From: Gp7-AA10 sp035636095
GTDB lineage: Bacteria > Acidobacteriota > Thermoanaerobaculia > Gp7-AA8
Assembly: GCA_035636095.1 (NCBI GenBank)
Contig: DASPZU010000066.1
Coordinates: forward strand, 59,944-123,943
DNA length: 64,000 nucleotides
Direction of reading: 5' to 3'
Part shown: one piece after another, positions 36,086-45,187 of the stretch
Position numbering within the stretch: position 1 is the stretch's first letter
Layout: each line of letters opens with the position of its first letter
Notes under the pieces: model-generated
The model's input: only the letters and a program-made list of their open reading frames with translations
Told to the model about the DNA's origin: nothing
Database searches by the model: none
Made by a program: the position numbers and the translations under genes

Positions 36086-36706
36086 TTAAAGAACTCGGAG
36101 GTTGCGTAAGTCGTCTTCCAACTCACGCGAGTTTTTGAATTGAATAGTTTGAAAACCCAGCGCCGCCGCTGCCTCAACGTTCTTCGGTGAATCGTCGATG
36201 AAGAGGCATTCGTCAGCGCGGAGTCCGATTTTGCGCAATGCGATCTCGAAGATCTCGCGCTCCGGCTTCATGGTCCCCACTTCGCCGGAGACGATGATTT
36301 CGTCGAAAAGATTGAACAGCTGGTAGCGCTGGCGCGTGAGCTTGAATTTCTCGGCCGACCAGTTCGACAGTCCGACCAGACGATATCCCGCTGCCCGAAG
36401 TCGCTCCAGAATCCTGACCGTGTCATCGATCGGGCCGGCGATGGAGTCTTCCCAGAATTCGTGATACGCGCTGATCAGCTCACGCCGATGCGGAAATTGC
36501 GACGCCAGTTGCTCGACTGCATCGGCCCAGGTCCGGCCTCCACGGTCCTGATCGGCATTCCAGTTTTGAAATCCGACTTCGCGAAAGAAGGCGTCGATCT
36601 CTTCCTCGGTCTCCAGAAATTTTCGATAGACGCGGCGCGGATCCCACTGGACGACGACGCCACCGAAATCGAAAATGATCGCGCGTGGGCGATGTTGCGG
36701 CTCCAT
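36086..36706 (-). CDS. HAD-superfamily hydrolase (YihX-like)
   Basis: A 206-residue hydrolase. Motif I is IIFDFGGVV: the first Asp is the nucleophile and the usual second Asp is replaced by Gly, as in the YihX / epoxide-hydrolase N-domain group. Motif II is LVGLSNWS, the Lys of motif III is in VGTMKPE and motif IV is CLFIDDSPKN. The cap is a helical subdomain (RKFLETEEEIDAFFREVGF). It probably dephosphorylates a sugar phosphate or nucleotide. The start at 36706 (MEPQHRPRAIIFDFGG) is preferred; ATG at 36736 would add ten residues. Confidence 0.9.
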   Translation of the reverse strand: MEPQHRPRAIIFDFGGVVVQWDPRRVYRKFLETEEEIDAFFREVGFQNWNADQDRGGRTWADAVEQLASQFPHRRELISAYHEFWEDSIAGPIDDTVRILERLRAAGYRLVGLSNWSAEKFKLTRQRYQLFNLFDEIIVSGEVGTMKPEREIFEIALRKIGLRADECLFIDDSPKNVEAAAALGFQTIQFKNSRELEDDLRNLRVL

Positions 36707-36821
36707 GATGAAGACCATAACCGCAACGCAATCCAATCGGAAAGTATCCTGAGCCGCGCAGACGGCGAAGGATGACGGGGCTCGAGCCGAGTCTGGACCC
36801 GAACTTGAAAAACGATCGGCT

Positions 36822-38330
36822 GTGAGTGACTTGACAGCCCAACCTCAACTGTCGCCGCGCACGAGTGCCGACCTGCTCGCACTGCGCGTCGTGCAAGCTG
36901 GCGCAATCGCGGCGGTGCTGGGCGTCATTCCAAACGCGGCCTTCGAGCTCGATCGCTTCCTCGTTCCGAAAGAGCTGGTCCTTCACATCACCGCTGTGAT
37001 GGGCGGACTCCTTGCGATGCGGTCGATGCATCGCATCGCGATGACGCGTGTCGACTGGCTGCTCGCCGCCTACCTGATCGTGAGCGCCATCTCGACGGTG
37101 TTTGCGACCAACCGCTGGCTGGCGATCCGCGCTCTCGCGGTCAGCGCATCCGGCATCGTGCTGTTCTGGACCGCGCGCGGGCTGCGTGAAGCGGGGCTCG
37201 AGCGTCCCCTGTTGAATGGATTGGCGCTCGCCGTCGTCATTGCCGCGATCACAGCGCTGCTGCAGGCGTATGGACTCCGCCTCGAGCTCTTTGCATCGAC
37301 ACGCGTGCCGGGTGGCACGTTAGGCAATCGCAATTTCGTCGCGCATGTCGCCGCATTTGGGTTGCCCATCTGTGTTCTCGCCACACTTCGCGCGCAGAGG
37401 GCTGCCGCCTATCTTGCGGCGTCGATCGGCGTCGCGATCGTGACAGCCTCGCTAGTCCTGAGTCGGTCGCGTGCTGCCTGGCTCGCATTCGCCGTCATGT
37501 TCTTGATCGTCTTCTTCGGTTCGCTGAGGATGTGGGCCCGGTTTGCTGGGGTTCTTCTTTTCGGCGCTGCCGGTGTGGCGGCCGCGCTCCTGCTTCCGAA
37601 CGCACTCCGTTGGCGAAGCGAGAATCCCTACGTCGAGTCCGTGCGCGGCGTTGCCAATTACGAAGAGGGGAGTGGGCGGGGAAGGTTGCTGCAATACACG
37701 CGATCGCTGAATCTGGTTTTACATCATCCGCTCTTCGGCGCTGGTCCGGGCAACTGGACTGTTGAATATCCGCGGTATGTGCGCGGCAGCGATCCGTCGA
37801 TGAATGCGTCCGAGCCCGGCACGACGTTCAATCCATGGCCGAGCAGCGATTGGGTCGCATTCGTGTCGGAGCGCGGATTGCTCGCTGCCGTTCTGATCGC
37901 CCTGGCGTTCATCGGGATCGCGGTGACGGCGCGCGACGCGATCCTGCTGGCGACCATCGCGGCCGTCGTCGTGGCCGGTCTCTTCGATGCCGTCCTGCTC
38001 CTCGCGGTTCCAACGCTGATCGCCTGGACCGCAATCGGCGCGCTGTGGTCGCCGCCACCCGCGAGGCGTCCGATGCGCACGTGGATCATGCTCGCGGCCA
38101 TCGCGATCTGCGCGCTGGGCGCCTTTCGCAGCGTTGCGCAGTTGATTGCGATGGAGATGTTCGCGTCGAGTCGCAGCCGCGCTTCGCTCGAGCGAGCGTC
38201 GCAGATCGATCCCGGGAACTACCGCATTCACATGCGGCTTGCATCGCGTTGTGAGCACGCTCTCGCAGCGCGGGCACTTTTTCCGAATGCCGAGGCTGCT
38301 CGCAGCGTCAGCAGCCGCTGCGAAAAGTAG
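36822..38330 (+). CDS. O-antigen ligase-like polytopic membrane protein
   Basis: A 502-residue protein with about ten to twelve membrane helices and a GTG start. The largest outer loop has LVLHHPLFGAGPGNWTVEYPRY, the Wzy_C/WaaL-family signature (HPLFGxGxGNF type), and a periplasmic Arg-rich loop (YEEGSGRGRLLQYTRSL). Such proteins transfer or polymerise lipid-linked glycans in the periplasm. The C-terminal 60 residues resemble a single TPR-like helix pair (SRASLERASQIDPGNYRIHMRL). No other polysaccharide gene is adjacent, so the glycan is unknown. Confidence 0.85.
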   Translation: MSDLTAQPQLSPRTSADLLALRVVQAGAIAAVLGVIPNAAFELDRFLVPKELVLHITAVMGGLLAMRSMHRIAMTRVDWLLAAYLIVSAISTVFATNRWLAIRALAVSASGIVLFWTARGLREAGLERPLLNGLALAVVIAAITALLQAYGLRLELFASTRVPGGTLGNRNFVAHVAAFGLPICVLATLRAQRAAAYLAASIGVAIVTASLVLSRSRAAWLAFAVMFLIVFFGSLRMWARFAGVLLFGAAGVAAALLLPNALRWRSENPYVESVRGVANYEEGSGRGRLLQYTRSLNLVLHHPLFGAGPGNWTVEYPRYVRGSDPSMNASEPGTTFNPWPSSDWVAFVSERGLLAAVLIALAFIGIAVTARDAILLATIAAVVVAGLFDAVLLLAVPTLIAWTAIGALWSPPPARRPMRTWIMLAAIAICALGAFRSVAQLIAMEMFASSRSRASLERASQIDPGNYRIHMRLASRCEHALAARALFPNAEAARSVSSRCEK

Positions 38331-38333
38331 TCG

Positions 38334-39644
38334 TTATTCCTGGTAGAAAATCAGCCCGTAGCCATTCAGATCGCGGATGCTGAACTGCCGGCCTCCATAG
38401 AACGGATCGTAGATGTCCTCTTCGAATTCGATTCCAGGTTGGCCGGCCTTCATCGATTCGAGCTTTCGCGCTTTGAAAAGCTGGTACAGCTCATCGACCT
38501 TCTCCACGTAAAACCACAGGCTGGTGCTCTTCTCTCCCGGCTTGCCCATCATGCCCAGCATGAATTCCGCTTTTCCAAACGCCAGCCAGCCCCAGCTCAC
38601 CACGCCGTCATCTTCGAATCGTCCAAGCTCTTTGAATCCGATCGACGTGTACCAGTCGAGCGTCGCTGCGATGTCGGGCACGGCGATCGACGGAACTCCT
38701 TTCCTGGTTGACTCCGCCAGCTTCGCGACGCGTTCTCGAAAGCTGGACGTGTCGACGCGTTCTGGCGCTTTCGCGCCGGCGCCCTCGAGCCGGCCGATCG
38801 CCTCCTGATCGCTGCGCAGCATCGCGAGCTCCATCGCGGTCTGACCGCCCATGTCTTTCGCTTCGACATCGGCGCCGATGTCGATCAGCAGGTCGAGGAT
38901 GTCGTAGCGCTTTCGATTGATCGCGGCATGCAGCGGCGTCTGCCCGCGCTCGAAGCGCGACATCCGGCGATCGAGCGCCGCCGGATCCTCCTCCACCACT
39001 TTCTCGATCAATTGGAGATCGCCAAGGTTGATGGCCGAGAAGATGTGGTGACGCGCGCCGCGCTCGACCAGAAGCGAGACGACCTCCGCTCGATGTTCAT
39101 TTTCGTTCGTCGCCCAGCCGATGACGCCGCCGTCGTGTGCGTCGCCGACGCCATGCACATCGCCGCCGGCATCGAGCAGCGCGCGCACGATCTCGATATT
39201 GCCGCTGGCGGCGGCCCAGTGCAGCGGGTAGGTGTTGTCCCCCGCTTCGCGTGCGTTCGGATCGGCGCCGTTCTCGAGCAGCAATCGCACCACGTTGAGG
39301 TGACCGGCCATCGCGGCGACGTGCAATCCGGTCCTGATGTGATGCGCCTTGTGTGCGCTGAAGGCGCGAACGAGACTCGGATCCCTGGCGATGAGTGCGC
39401 GCACTTTGTCGACGTCGCCGTAGAAACATGCTTCGATGAAGCGCACCACGCTTTTTTCCTGCCGCTTCTCGACCTCGGCCTTGAGCGTCCGCCAGCTCGA
39501 GAAACCATGTTCGCGCGCGACGACCAGCAGAGCTTCGGCAAGTTTCGCGCGCGGATCGGCGCGACGCAGCTCCTTCAGTCGATCCTTCGCGAGTTTCTTG
39601 AGGTATTCGAGCGAAGCGCGTTGCGGGAGTCTGGATTTCGACAT
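38334..39644 (-). CDS. ankyrin-repeat protein fused to a glyoxalase/VOC domain
   Basis: A 436-residue protein in two parts. Residues 60-290 contain six or so ankyrin repeats (TGLHVAAMAGHLNVVRLLLENGADPNA, YPLHWAAASGNIEIVRALLDAGGDV, TPLHAAINRKRYDILDLLIDIGADV). The C-terminal 115 residues are a VOC/glyoxalase fold (IAVPDIAATLDWYTSIGFKELGRF, LWFYVEKVDELYQLFK, FSIRDLNGYGLIFYQE). The last segment matches bleomycin-resistance-like domains. Cytoplasmic, function unknown. Convergent with the O-antigen-ligase-like gene, 3 bp apart. Confidence 0.88.
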   Translation of the reverse strand: MSKSRLPQRASLEYLKKLAKDRLKELRRADPRAKLAEALLVVAREHGFSSWRTLKAEVEKRQEKSVVRFIEACFYGDVDKVRALIARDPSLVRAFSAHKAHHIRTGLHVAAMAGHLNVVRLLLENGADPNAREAGDNTYPLHWAAASGNIEIVRALLDAGGDVHGVGDAHDGGVIGWATNENEHRAEVVSLLVERGARHHIFSAINLGDLQLIEKVVEEDPAALDRRMSRFERGQTPLHAAINRKRYDILDLLIDIGADVEAKDMGGQTAMELAMLRSDQEAIGRLEGAGAKAPERVDTSSFRERVAKLAESTRKGVPSIAVPDIAATLDWYTSIGFKELGRFEDDGVVSWGWLAFGKAEFMLGMMGKPGEKSTSLWFYVEKVDELYQLFKARKLESMKAGQPGIEFEEDIYDPFYGGRQFSIRDLNGYGLIFYQE

Positions 39645-39804
39645 CGACGCCTTCCTTCCGTTCAGCGCCCGGCGTCCGCGTTTCTCGGGCTGGAAGTCAG
39701 GGTCTCTGACCGTCGAAAAAGTGTGAGGGTGGGTTCAACCCTTTACGCGGACCGTGTGCCGCCCTTTCGGCGTTGGCCCGGAATTCTAATGCACCATTTG
39801 TGTC

Positions 39805-40203
39805 ATGAGCAAAAACGATGAAGCCGCTATCCGCAATCTTGTCGAAAACTGGGCAGGCGCCGTTCGCAAAAGAGATCTCCCCGGAATTCTTCGCAATCAT
39901 TCTTCCGACATGTCGATGTTCGACGTTCCTCCGCCGTTGCAATCAAAGGGCATCGATGCGTACAAGAAGACGTGGGATCTGTTCTTTTCGTGGTCACGTG
40001 TTCCTGTGATTTTCGATATCCAGGAGATGAACGTGACTGCCGGTAGCGACGTAGCGTTCGTCACGGCTCTGATGAAGTGCTCCGGAACCGAAAAAAGCGG
40101 AGAACACATTCAGCTCGACTTTCGGCTCACCGTGGGGCTGCGCAAGATCGATGATCAGTGGACGGTGATGCACGAGCATCACTCGATTCCGGCTACTGAT
40201 TGA
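39805..40203 (+). CDS. SnoaL/NTF2-like protein
   Basis: A 132-residue protein of the nuclear-transport-factor-2 fold (DUF4440/SnoaL type): EAAIRNLVENWAGAVRKRDLPGILRNHS, then VPPPLQSKGIDAYKKTWDLFF and the final sheet LRKIDDQWTVMHEHHSIP. Such proteins are small ligand-binding proteins or enzymes without a fixed reaction. The 3' end overlaps the convergent WYL regulator by 25 bp. The 160-bp region before it (39645-39804) shows no gene. Confidence 0.85.
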   Translation: MSKNDEAAIRNLVENWAGAVRKRDLPGILRNHSSDMSMFDVPPPLQSKGIDAYKKTWDLFFSWSRVPVIFDIQEMNVTAGSDVAFVTALMKCSGTEKSGEHIQLDFRLTVGLRKIDDQWTVMHEHHSIPATD

Positions 40204-41153
40204 GCGCGCCCGCGCGCGATCACGGCGGCGGCGCTGGCAAGAACGCGCTCGCGCAATGTGGCCGGCTCCACGATCTCCGCCCGCGCTCCCAGGCCCTGCA
40301 CCATGAAGCAGGCGTGTTCTTCGTCGTCGAATTCGACACGGAGCGTGACCCAGCCCTCGGGATCGGGCGCGTCGCTCGGAACAGGCTTGGCGGTCCGCCA
40401 GCGCATGAACTCCTCCGCGGCGCGCGGCTCGAGCCGGACTGTAACGCTGAACTGCCGACGGCTCTCACGGAACTTCTCGGTGGACGATTTCCAGTACACG
40501 GCCAGATCGAAGTGCGGTGGCCGTTGCGCCGGAATGTCGAGCATGGTCGCCTTCTCAATTCGCGACACGCGAAAGGTCCGGAATCCCTCGGTTGTGTTCG
40601 CGACGAGGTACCACGTCATGCCTTTGGCGACCACGCCGAGGGGATCGATGGTGCGCGTGGCGAGTTGGCGGTCGCGCTTCCGATACTCGATGGCCAATTT
40701 GCGATCGCGCGACACCGCATCCTGGACGATGGGGAGGAACGCGAGATTTTCCGCTACGCCCCGCCACCCGCTGGTGTCGACATAAAGCCGCTGTCGGATG
40801 AACGCCGCCCGCGCGCGCAGCGATACCGGCATGGCGGCCATCAGTTTGTCGAGCGCGCGCTCGGCCGCGGCAGCCAGCGGTGCGTCGCCGATCACGCGCG
40901 GCTGCGCCATCAAGAACGCGCGCAGCTCGGCCTCATCGAGTCCCGGCACGCGCGTTCGCCATTCCTCGTCCAGCTGCCACCCACCCCGCGAGCCGCGCAG
41001 CGCGAGCACCGGCACTCCCGCGGCGCCGAGCGCTTCCAGGTCGCGATATGCGGTGCGATACGAAACCTCCAGCCGTTTCGCCAACTGCCGCACCGTCATC
41101 TTGCCGTTGGCCTGAAGAAGGAGAAGGGTCGAGAGCAAACGATCGGCTCGCAT
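40179..41153 (-). CDS. HTH/WYL-domain transcriptional regulator
   Basis: A 324-residue regulator. Residues 1-60 are a DeoR-like HTH (LLLLQANGKMTVRQLAKRL, VSYRTAYRDLEALGAAGVP), and about 140-225 form the WYL domain (RKLAIEYRKRDRQLATRTIDPLG, KGMTWYLVANTTEGFRTFRVSRI, with the invariant W-Y-L). A WCX-like C-terminal domain follows. WYL domains bind ligands, often nucleic acid fragments. It diverges from the DinB gene; regulators of this type frequently control a neighbouring DinB or VOC gene, so that gene is the likely target. Confidence 0.9.
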   Translation of the reverse strand: MRADRLLSTLLLLQANGKMTVRQLAKRLEVSYRTAYRDLEALGAAGVPVLALRGSRGGWQLDEEWRTRVPGLDEAELRAFLMAQPRVIGDAPLAAAAERALDKLMAAMPVSLRARAAFIRQRLYVDTSGWRGVAENLAFLPIVQDAVSRDRKLAIEYRKRDRQLATRTIDPLGVVAKGMTWYLVANTTEGFRTFRVSRIEKATMLDIPAQRPPHFDLAVYWKSSTEKFRESRRQFSVTVRLEPRAAEEFMRWRTAKPVPSDAPDPEGWVTLRVEFDDEEHACFMVQGLGARAEIVEPATLRERVLASAAAVIARGRAQSVAGIE

Positions 41154-41187
41154 CGTTATGAAATCGTGACATGCGAATTATGCCGCC

Positions 41188-41205
41188 GGTTGGCATATAT
41201 CAACC
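41188..41205. promoter_or_regulatory. inverted repeat between WYL regulator and dinB
   Basis: GGTTG-N8-CAACC in the 80-bp divergent gap, centred on an AT-rich GCATATAT. A plausible operator for the WYL regulator; there is no experimental or comparative support here. Confidence 0.3.
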
Positions 41206-41233
41206 AATAGAGTTCCCGCCGGAGGAAAGAGTC

Positions 41234-41725
41234 ATGAAGATGAACGAAATGCTCCTGGCACAATTCGAACGGGAATCTCCTGGAACGCGCAAGGCGCTCG
41301 AACGCATCCCGGAAGGGAAGAACGACTGGAAGCCACACCCGAAGTCGATGACCCTCGGATCTCTCGCGGGCCTCGTCGCAAGGATGCCTACGTGGTTCGA
41401 GCTGATGATTGACCAGGACGAGCTCGATCTCGCGAAAGCCGAGAGGCCATCGCCCGCCAAGACGACTCGCGAGCTGCTCGACGTTTATGACAAGGCGTTC
41501 CAAACCGGCCGCAAGGCGCTGTCGAATACGACTGACGACCACCTCATGAAGAACTGGCGACTGCTCTTCGGAGGGAAGGTCCTCGACGACCGGCCGCGCC
41601 ACCTCATCATTGCCGACACCTTCGGTCACCTGGCGCACCACCGCGGCCAGTTGACGGTGTATCTGCGTCTCAACGAGAAGCCCGTGCCGTCAATCTATGG
41701 AGCGTCGGCGGACGAGGGGTGGTAG
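41234..41725 (+). CDS. DinB-family protein
   Basis: A 163-residue protein of the DinB four-helix fold, with the C-terminal metal-binding pattern FGHLAHHRGQLTVYLRLNE and the ending VPSIYGASADE, typical of one large DinB group. The start at 41234 has GGAGG ten bases upstream; an in-frame ATG at 41171 would add 21 residues without homology. Probably controlled by the divergent WYL regulator. It is a second DinB member besides the one at 12655. Confidence 0.87.
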   Translation: MKMNEMLLAQFERESPGTRKALERIPEGKNDWKPHPKSMTLGSLAGLVARMPTWFELMIDQDELDLAKAERPSPAKTTRELLDVYDKAFQTGRKALSNTTDDHLMKNWRLLFGGKVLDDRPRHLIIADTFGHLAHHRGQLTVYLRLNEKPVPSIYGASADEGW

Positions 41726-41731
41726 TCGGAC

Positions 41732-42277
41732 TCAGTGCGGCCAGAGCCAGCAGAAGATCCCACCGGCGATGAATCCGTAGATGATGCCGTCGACGATCAC
41801 TTTGGCGGTGACCGACCACGGCTTGCCGTACCAGATCGAATCGCTGACGCTCGCGAAAGCGAAAGCGAGAATGCTGAGAGTCGTGACCACACGGAAAACG
41901 TTGTGGCTGGCGTGCGGCAGCGTCACGGCGGCGACGTAGCCGATGAAGATCGAGATGACGAGGAGATAGACGAACCAGGAGATCAGCGCACCTGGAAAAT
42001 TGAACTTCGCCGGATTGCGCACCAGCGTGAGGGCCATCGGTCGCTTCATCATCGCCTCGCGCTCTTCGGGGGGCAGCTTCGACCAGTTCACATACGGCGC
42101 GAGGTACTGGCCTGATTTCGCGGAGCTGATCGCGTCGAGCAGCACCTTCTCGTTTTCCAGCCGGTCGTAGTCGGCGCGATGCCAGAAGGGGAGCGCCATC
42201 CACAGGATATTGCTTGCGATGAGGATCGCGACGGTTGAGAGGAGGATGGGGAGCCACAGCGTAACGAGAGGAATCAT
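41732..42277 (-). CDS. four-helix membrane protein of unknown function
   Basis: A 181-residue protein with an N-terminal hydrophobic helix (LWLPILLSTVAILIASNILW), a soluble segment that starts LPFWHRADYDRLENEK, and three C-terminal helices. This pattern is widespread in Acidobacteriota and Proteobacteria as a conserved hypothetical protein. It is convergent with dinB (6 bp apart). No function can be assigned. Confidence 0.8.
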   Translation of the reverse strand: MIPLVTLWLPILLSTVAILIASNILWMALPFWHRADYDRLENEKVLLDAISSAKSGQYLAPYVNWSKLPPEEREAMMKRPMALTLVRNPAKFNFPGALISWFVYLLVISIFIGYVAAVTLPHASHNVFRVVTTLSILAFAFASVSDSIWYGKPWSVTAKVIVDGIIYGFIAGGIFCWLWPH

Positions 42278-42346
42278 GGCGACCTCCGCCGATCAGAATA
42301 TCTCAATGAAAGCTCGCGAAGGTGCGCCGGCAAGTTGTTCGGCACG

Positions 42347-44239
42347 CTACGAAACGCCTACGGCCTCGTGCCCGAGTGATGCGATGGGGAGCTCGATGGT
42401 GACCTTGGCACCTTTTCCGATCCCGTTGCTGCTGGCGGTCACGCGTCCGCCGTGCATCTCGACGATGTAGCGAACGATGGCCAGGCCGAGTCCGAGGCCA
42501 CCGTAGGTGCGCGTGCTCGTCGATTCCGCCTGACGGAATCGCTCGAAAACGTGGGGCAGAAAGTCGGGATCGATGCCCTGGCCGTTATCGTTGACCGCGA
42601 TTTGGGTCGTATTGCCGATCCGCTTGAAACTCACGGTAATCGTGCCGCCGCTGTCGGTGAACTTCGCGGAGTTCGTCAGAAGATTCCAGATCGCCTGTTG
42701 CAGGCGATTCGGATCGCCCCACACCATGCCGACCGACGGATCGCGATCCACCTCCAGCTGAATACCTTTGGCCATGATGGCGGGGCGCACGGTTTCGACC
42801 GCCGCGTCGACGACGCCGGCCAGCTCCACCTCTTGCATCTGCAGACGAAGTTTTCCGGAAATGATGCGCGACATGTCGAGGACGTCATCGATGAGCTGCG
42901 CCTGCGCCACCGCGGCGCGCCCGATCGAATCGATGGCATTCGCCATCGTCTCGTGATCGACGTGCCCAACGCGCAGAAAGCGCGACCAACCCAGAATCGC
43001 GGTCATGGGGGTGCGCAATTCGTGGGAGAGCGTGGCGAGGAATTCGTCCTTGGCGCGGTTGGCGTGTTGCGCTGCTTCGTAGAGCCTGGCGTTGTCGACC
43101 GCCAGTGCTGCCCGCCGCGCCACCTCCTGCGCCAGCGCGTAGTCGCGGTCGGTGAACGACTCCCTTCGCGTCCGCGTGAAGACGATGAATCCGATGGTCG
43201 CACCGCGCGCCACCAGCGGAATCCGCATGGCCCCGCCGTGGTGGTCTTCTGCGCGCAGCTCCAGGGTGTCATCCTCCTCAAAGAGATCGACGGCCACGCG
43301 ATCGCAGAAGCGCGGCACGAAGAGACGGGTGAGGTTTTGTAGAACCGCGTGCGAATCGAGGGTCTGCGACAGCATCTCGCTGGCTTCGGCCAGAAACTTC
43401 GCATCGCGCTCGGCGAGTTTTCGCTCGCTGAGATCGATGACGTAAGCCAGCTGCGTGTCGCCGCCGCTCAGTTGTGCCGCCGCCAGGAGAATCGGCACGC
43501 GCGTTCCGTCTTTGCCAATGTATTCCTTCTCGTACGGAGTGCATTCGCCGCGTTGCCGAATCTCGGCCTGGGCGGCCTGGTCGCGGTCGCGATATTCGGG
43601 CGGCGTCAGCTCCGTCCATCGCAGGCGCCCGGCCGCGAAATCCTCGCGCGAGTAACCGACCAGCCGCAGGTAGACGTCGTTCGCTTCGAGGACGCGTCCG
43701 TCCGGATCGCGCGTGATGATGGCGATGATGTTCGACTCGAACAGCCGACGGAATTTCGATTCGGCTGTTCGAAGCTCTTCGTCGACTTTTCTCTTTTCGG
43801 TAACGTCGCGCGTGAAGCAGCGCGTGTGGATGAAACGCCCCTCCTCGAACAGAATGTTCGAGCTGATGACCACATCCTTGATCGAACCATCCTTCGCTCT
43901 GACTTGAGTCTCGACGTCCCGTAGCTCTTCCCCGGCGCTCAAGCGGCGAAGGAATTCGAGGATCGCGGAGCGATCGGCGTGAACGTCGATGATGTTCGTC
44001 CCGGTGTATTCCTCGCGCGAGTAGCCGAAGAGATCGAGCTCGGCGCGATTGGCCCACAGGATGGTGCCGTCTGCGGCAATGCAACGCAGTGCGATGGGCG
44101 CGTTCTCGAGAAAATCTTTCAGTTCCTGTTCGGCGCGGCGGCGTGCGGCCAGCGCTTCGCGCAGCGCTTTCTCGAGCTCGTTGCGGTCGCTGTGGAAGGC
44201 GGAACTATCTGATCCTAGGTCATTTCCCGTGATGGTCAT
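42347..44239 (-). CDS. PAS-PAS-GAF sensor histidine kinase
   Basis: A 630-residue soluble kinase. A short coiled coil (residues 17-40) leads into two PAS domains (about 38-155 and 160-285: CIAADGTILWANRAELDLFGYSREE; IITRDPDGRVLEANDVYLRLVGYSREDF), each followed by PAC motifs. A GAF-like segment (about 300-400) precedes the HisKA domain with the phosphorylated His in FLATLSHELRTPM, and the HATPase domain has the N, G1 and G2 boxes (LQQAIWNLLTNSAKF, VNDNGQGI, YGGLGLGLAIV). No membrane helices, so it senses cytoplasmic cues. The start at 44239 is next to a hairpin; ATG at 44272 is an alternative. It diverges from a GAF-PAS gene. Confidence 0.9.
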   Translation of the reverse strand: MTITGNDLGSDSSAFHSDRNELEKALREALAARRRAEQELKDFLENAPIALRCIAADGTILWANRAELDLFGYSREEYTGTNIIDVHADRSAILEFLRRLSAGEELRDVETQVRAKDGSIKDVVISSNILFEEGRFIHTRCFTRDVTEKRKVDEELRTAESKFRRLFESNIIAIITRDPDGRVLEANDVYLRLVGYSREDFAAGRLRWTELTPPEYRDRDQAAQAEIRQRGECTPYEKEYIGKDGTRVPILLAAAQLSGGDTQLAYVIDLSERKLAERDAKFLAEASEMLSQTLDSHAVLQNLTRLFVPRFCDRVAVDLFEEDDTLELRAEDHHGGAMRIPLVARGATIGFIVFTRTRRESFTDRDYALAQEVARRAALAVDNARLYEAAQHANRAKDEFLATLSHELRTPMTAILGWSRFLRVGHVDHETMANAIDSIGRAAVAQAQLIDDVLDMSRIISGKLRLQMQEVELAGVVDAAVETVRPAIMAKGIQLEVDRDPSVGMVWGDPNRLQQAIWNLLTNSAKFTDSGGTITVSFKRIGNTTQIAVNDNGQGIDPDFLPHVFERFRQAESTSTRTYGGLGLGLAIVRYIVEMHGGRVTASSNGIGKGAKVTIELPIASLGHEAVGVS

Positions 44240-44256
44240 GGACGGCCTTGCCGTCC
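44240..44256. promoter_or_regulatory. hairpin adjacent to histidine kinase start
   Basis: GGACGGC-CTT-GCCGTCC: 7-bp stem and 3-nt loop, ending exactly where the kinase start codon begins. In the kinase mRNA it would occupy the ribosome-binding region, so it may restrain translation, or it indicates that translation begins upstream at 44272. Confidence 0.4.
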
Positions 44257-44332
44257 AAAAAGCAAATGCCATTCCACTGAAAAGACCATCGCTTGACTTT
44301 ACGTCCGGAGAGTCAGAGATTGAGGGATACCC

Positions 44333-45187
44333 ATGCCATCGTCGATGGAGCTGGCGGCTCGCCTCTCCGGCGTCGTGTCGGCGCAGCAGGAAATGCTGTC
44401 GGTACTCAACGACCCGCAGCAGGTCATGCAGCTGGCCGTCAATCGGACGCCCGACGTGACCAACAGCGCCGGCGCGGTGGTCGAGCTTGCCGAAGGCGAC
44501 CAACTGGTTTATCGCGCGGCATCAGGGCCGGCGGCCCGACACCTCGGCCTGCGCATTCCGATGGACGACAGCATTTCAGGCTCGTGCATCATCGAGCAGC
44601 GTCCGATTCGCTGTGACGACGTCGATCTCGATCCGCGCGTGAACTCGGCGGCGGCGCGCATGATCGGAATCCGATCGTTGATCGTCGCCCCGCTCGTGCA
44701 TGGAGGAAAGGCAGTCGGCGTCCTCAAGACCTTTTCGCACAAGACCCATACATTCGATGATCTCGATACTTACACGCTGCAGCTTCTGGCCGGCATGACC
44801 TCGGCCGCTCTGATGGAAGCGCACGAAATTCGCGCGCGCCAGGCCTCGGAGGAGCGCTATCGCATGCTGTTCGAACGCAACGTCGCCGGTGTCTTCCGCA
44901 CCACGCTCGACGGCCGCATCCTCGATTGCAACGACGCTCTGGCCAGCTACCTCGGCTACGCCTCTCGTGAGGATTTACTGAAACGCGAGGTATGGGATCT
45001 CTATCACCAGCGCAGCGATCGCGACAAATTCATCGAAGACTTGAAAGTCGATCGCGCGTTGACTAACCGCCGGCTGCAGCTCAGGCGCAAGGATGGATCG
45101 AGCATGATGGGCCTAGTGACCGCCTCGATCATTCCTGCCGACAGCGGAGAGTCGCAGGTGCTGGGCACGATGGTGGAGGATTCGTAG
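44333..45187 (+). CDS. GAF-PAS sensor protein without output domain
   Basis: A 284-residue cytoplasmic protein. Residues 15-165 are a GAF domain (MQLAVNRTPDVTNSAGAVVEL, SISGSCIIEQRPIRCDDVDLDPRV, SLIVAPLVHGGKAVGVLKTFS). Residues 170-284 are a PAS/PAC domain (RMLFERNVAGVFRTTLDGRILDCNDAL). The chain stops after the PAC part with no kinase, cyclase or HTH. It is divergently arranged with the PAS-GAF kinase and may modulate it by hetero-contact, or be a truncated sensor. Its stop codon overlaps the first base of the long hairpin at 45187-45279, so an element insertion could have cut a longer protein. Confidence 0.82.
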   Translation: MPSSMELAARLSGVVSAQQEMLSVLNDPQQVMQLAVNRTPDVTNSAGAVVELAEGDQLVYRAASGPAARHLGLRIPMDDSISGSCIIEQRPIRCDDVDLDPRVNSAAARMIGIRSLIVAPLVHGGKAVGVLKTFSHKTHTFDDLDTYTLQLLAGMTSAALMEAHEIRARQASEERYRMLFERNVAGVFRTTLDGRILDCNDALASYLGYASREDLLKREVWDLYHQRSDRDKFIEDLKVDRALTNRRLQLRRKDGSSMMGLVTASIIPADSGESQVLGTMVEDS

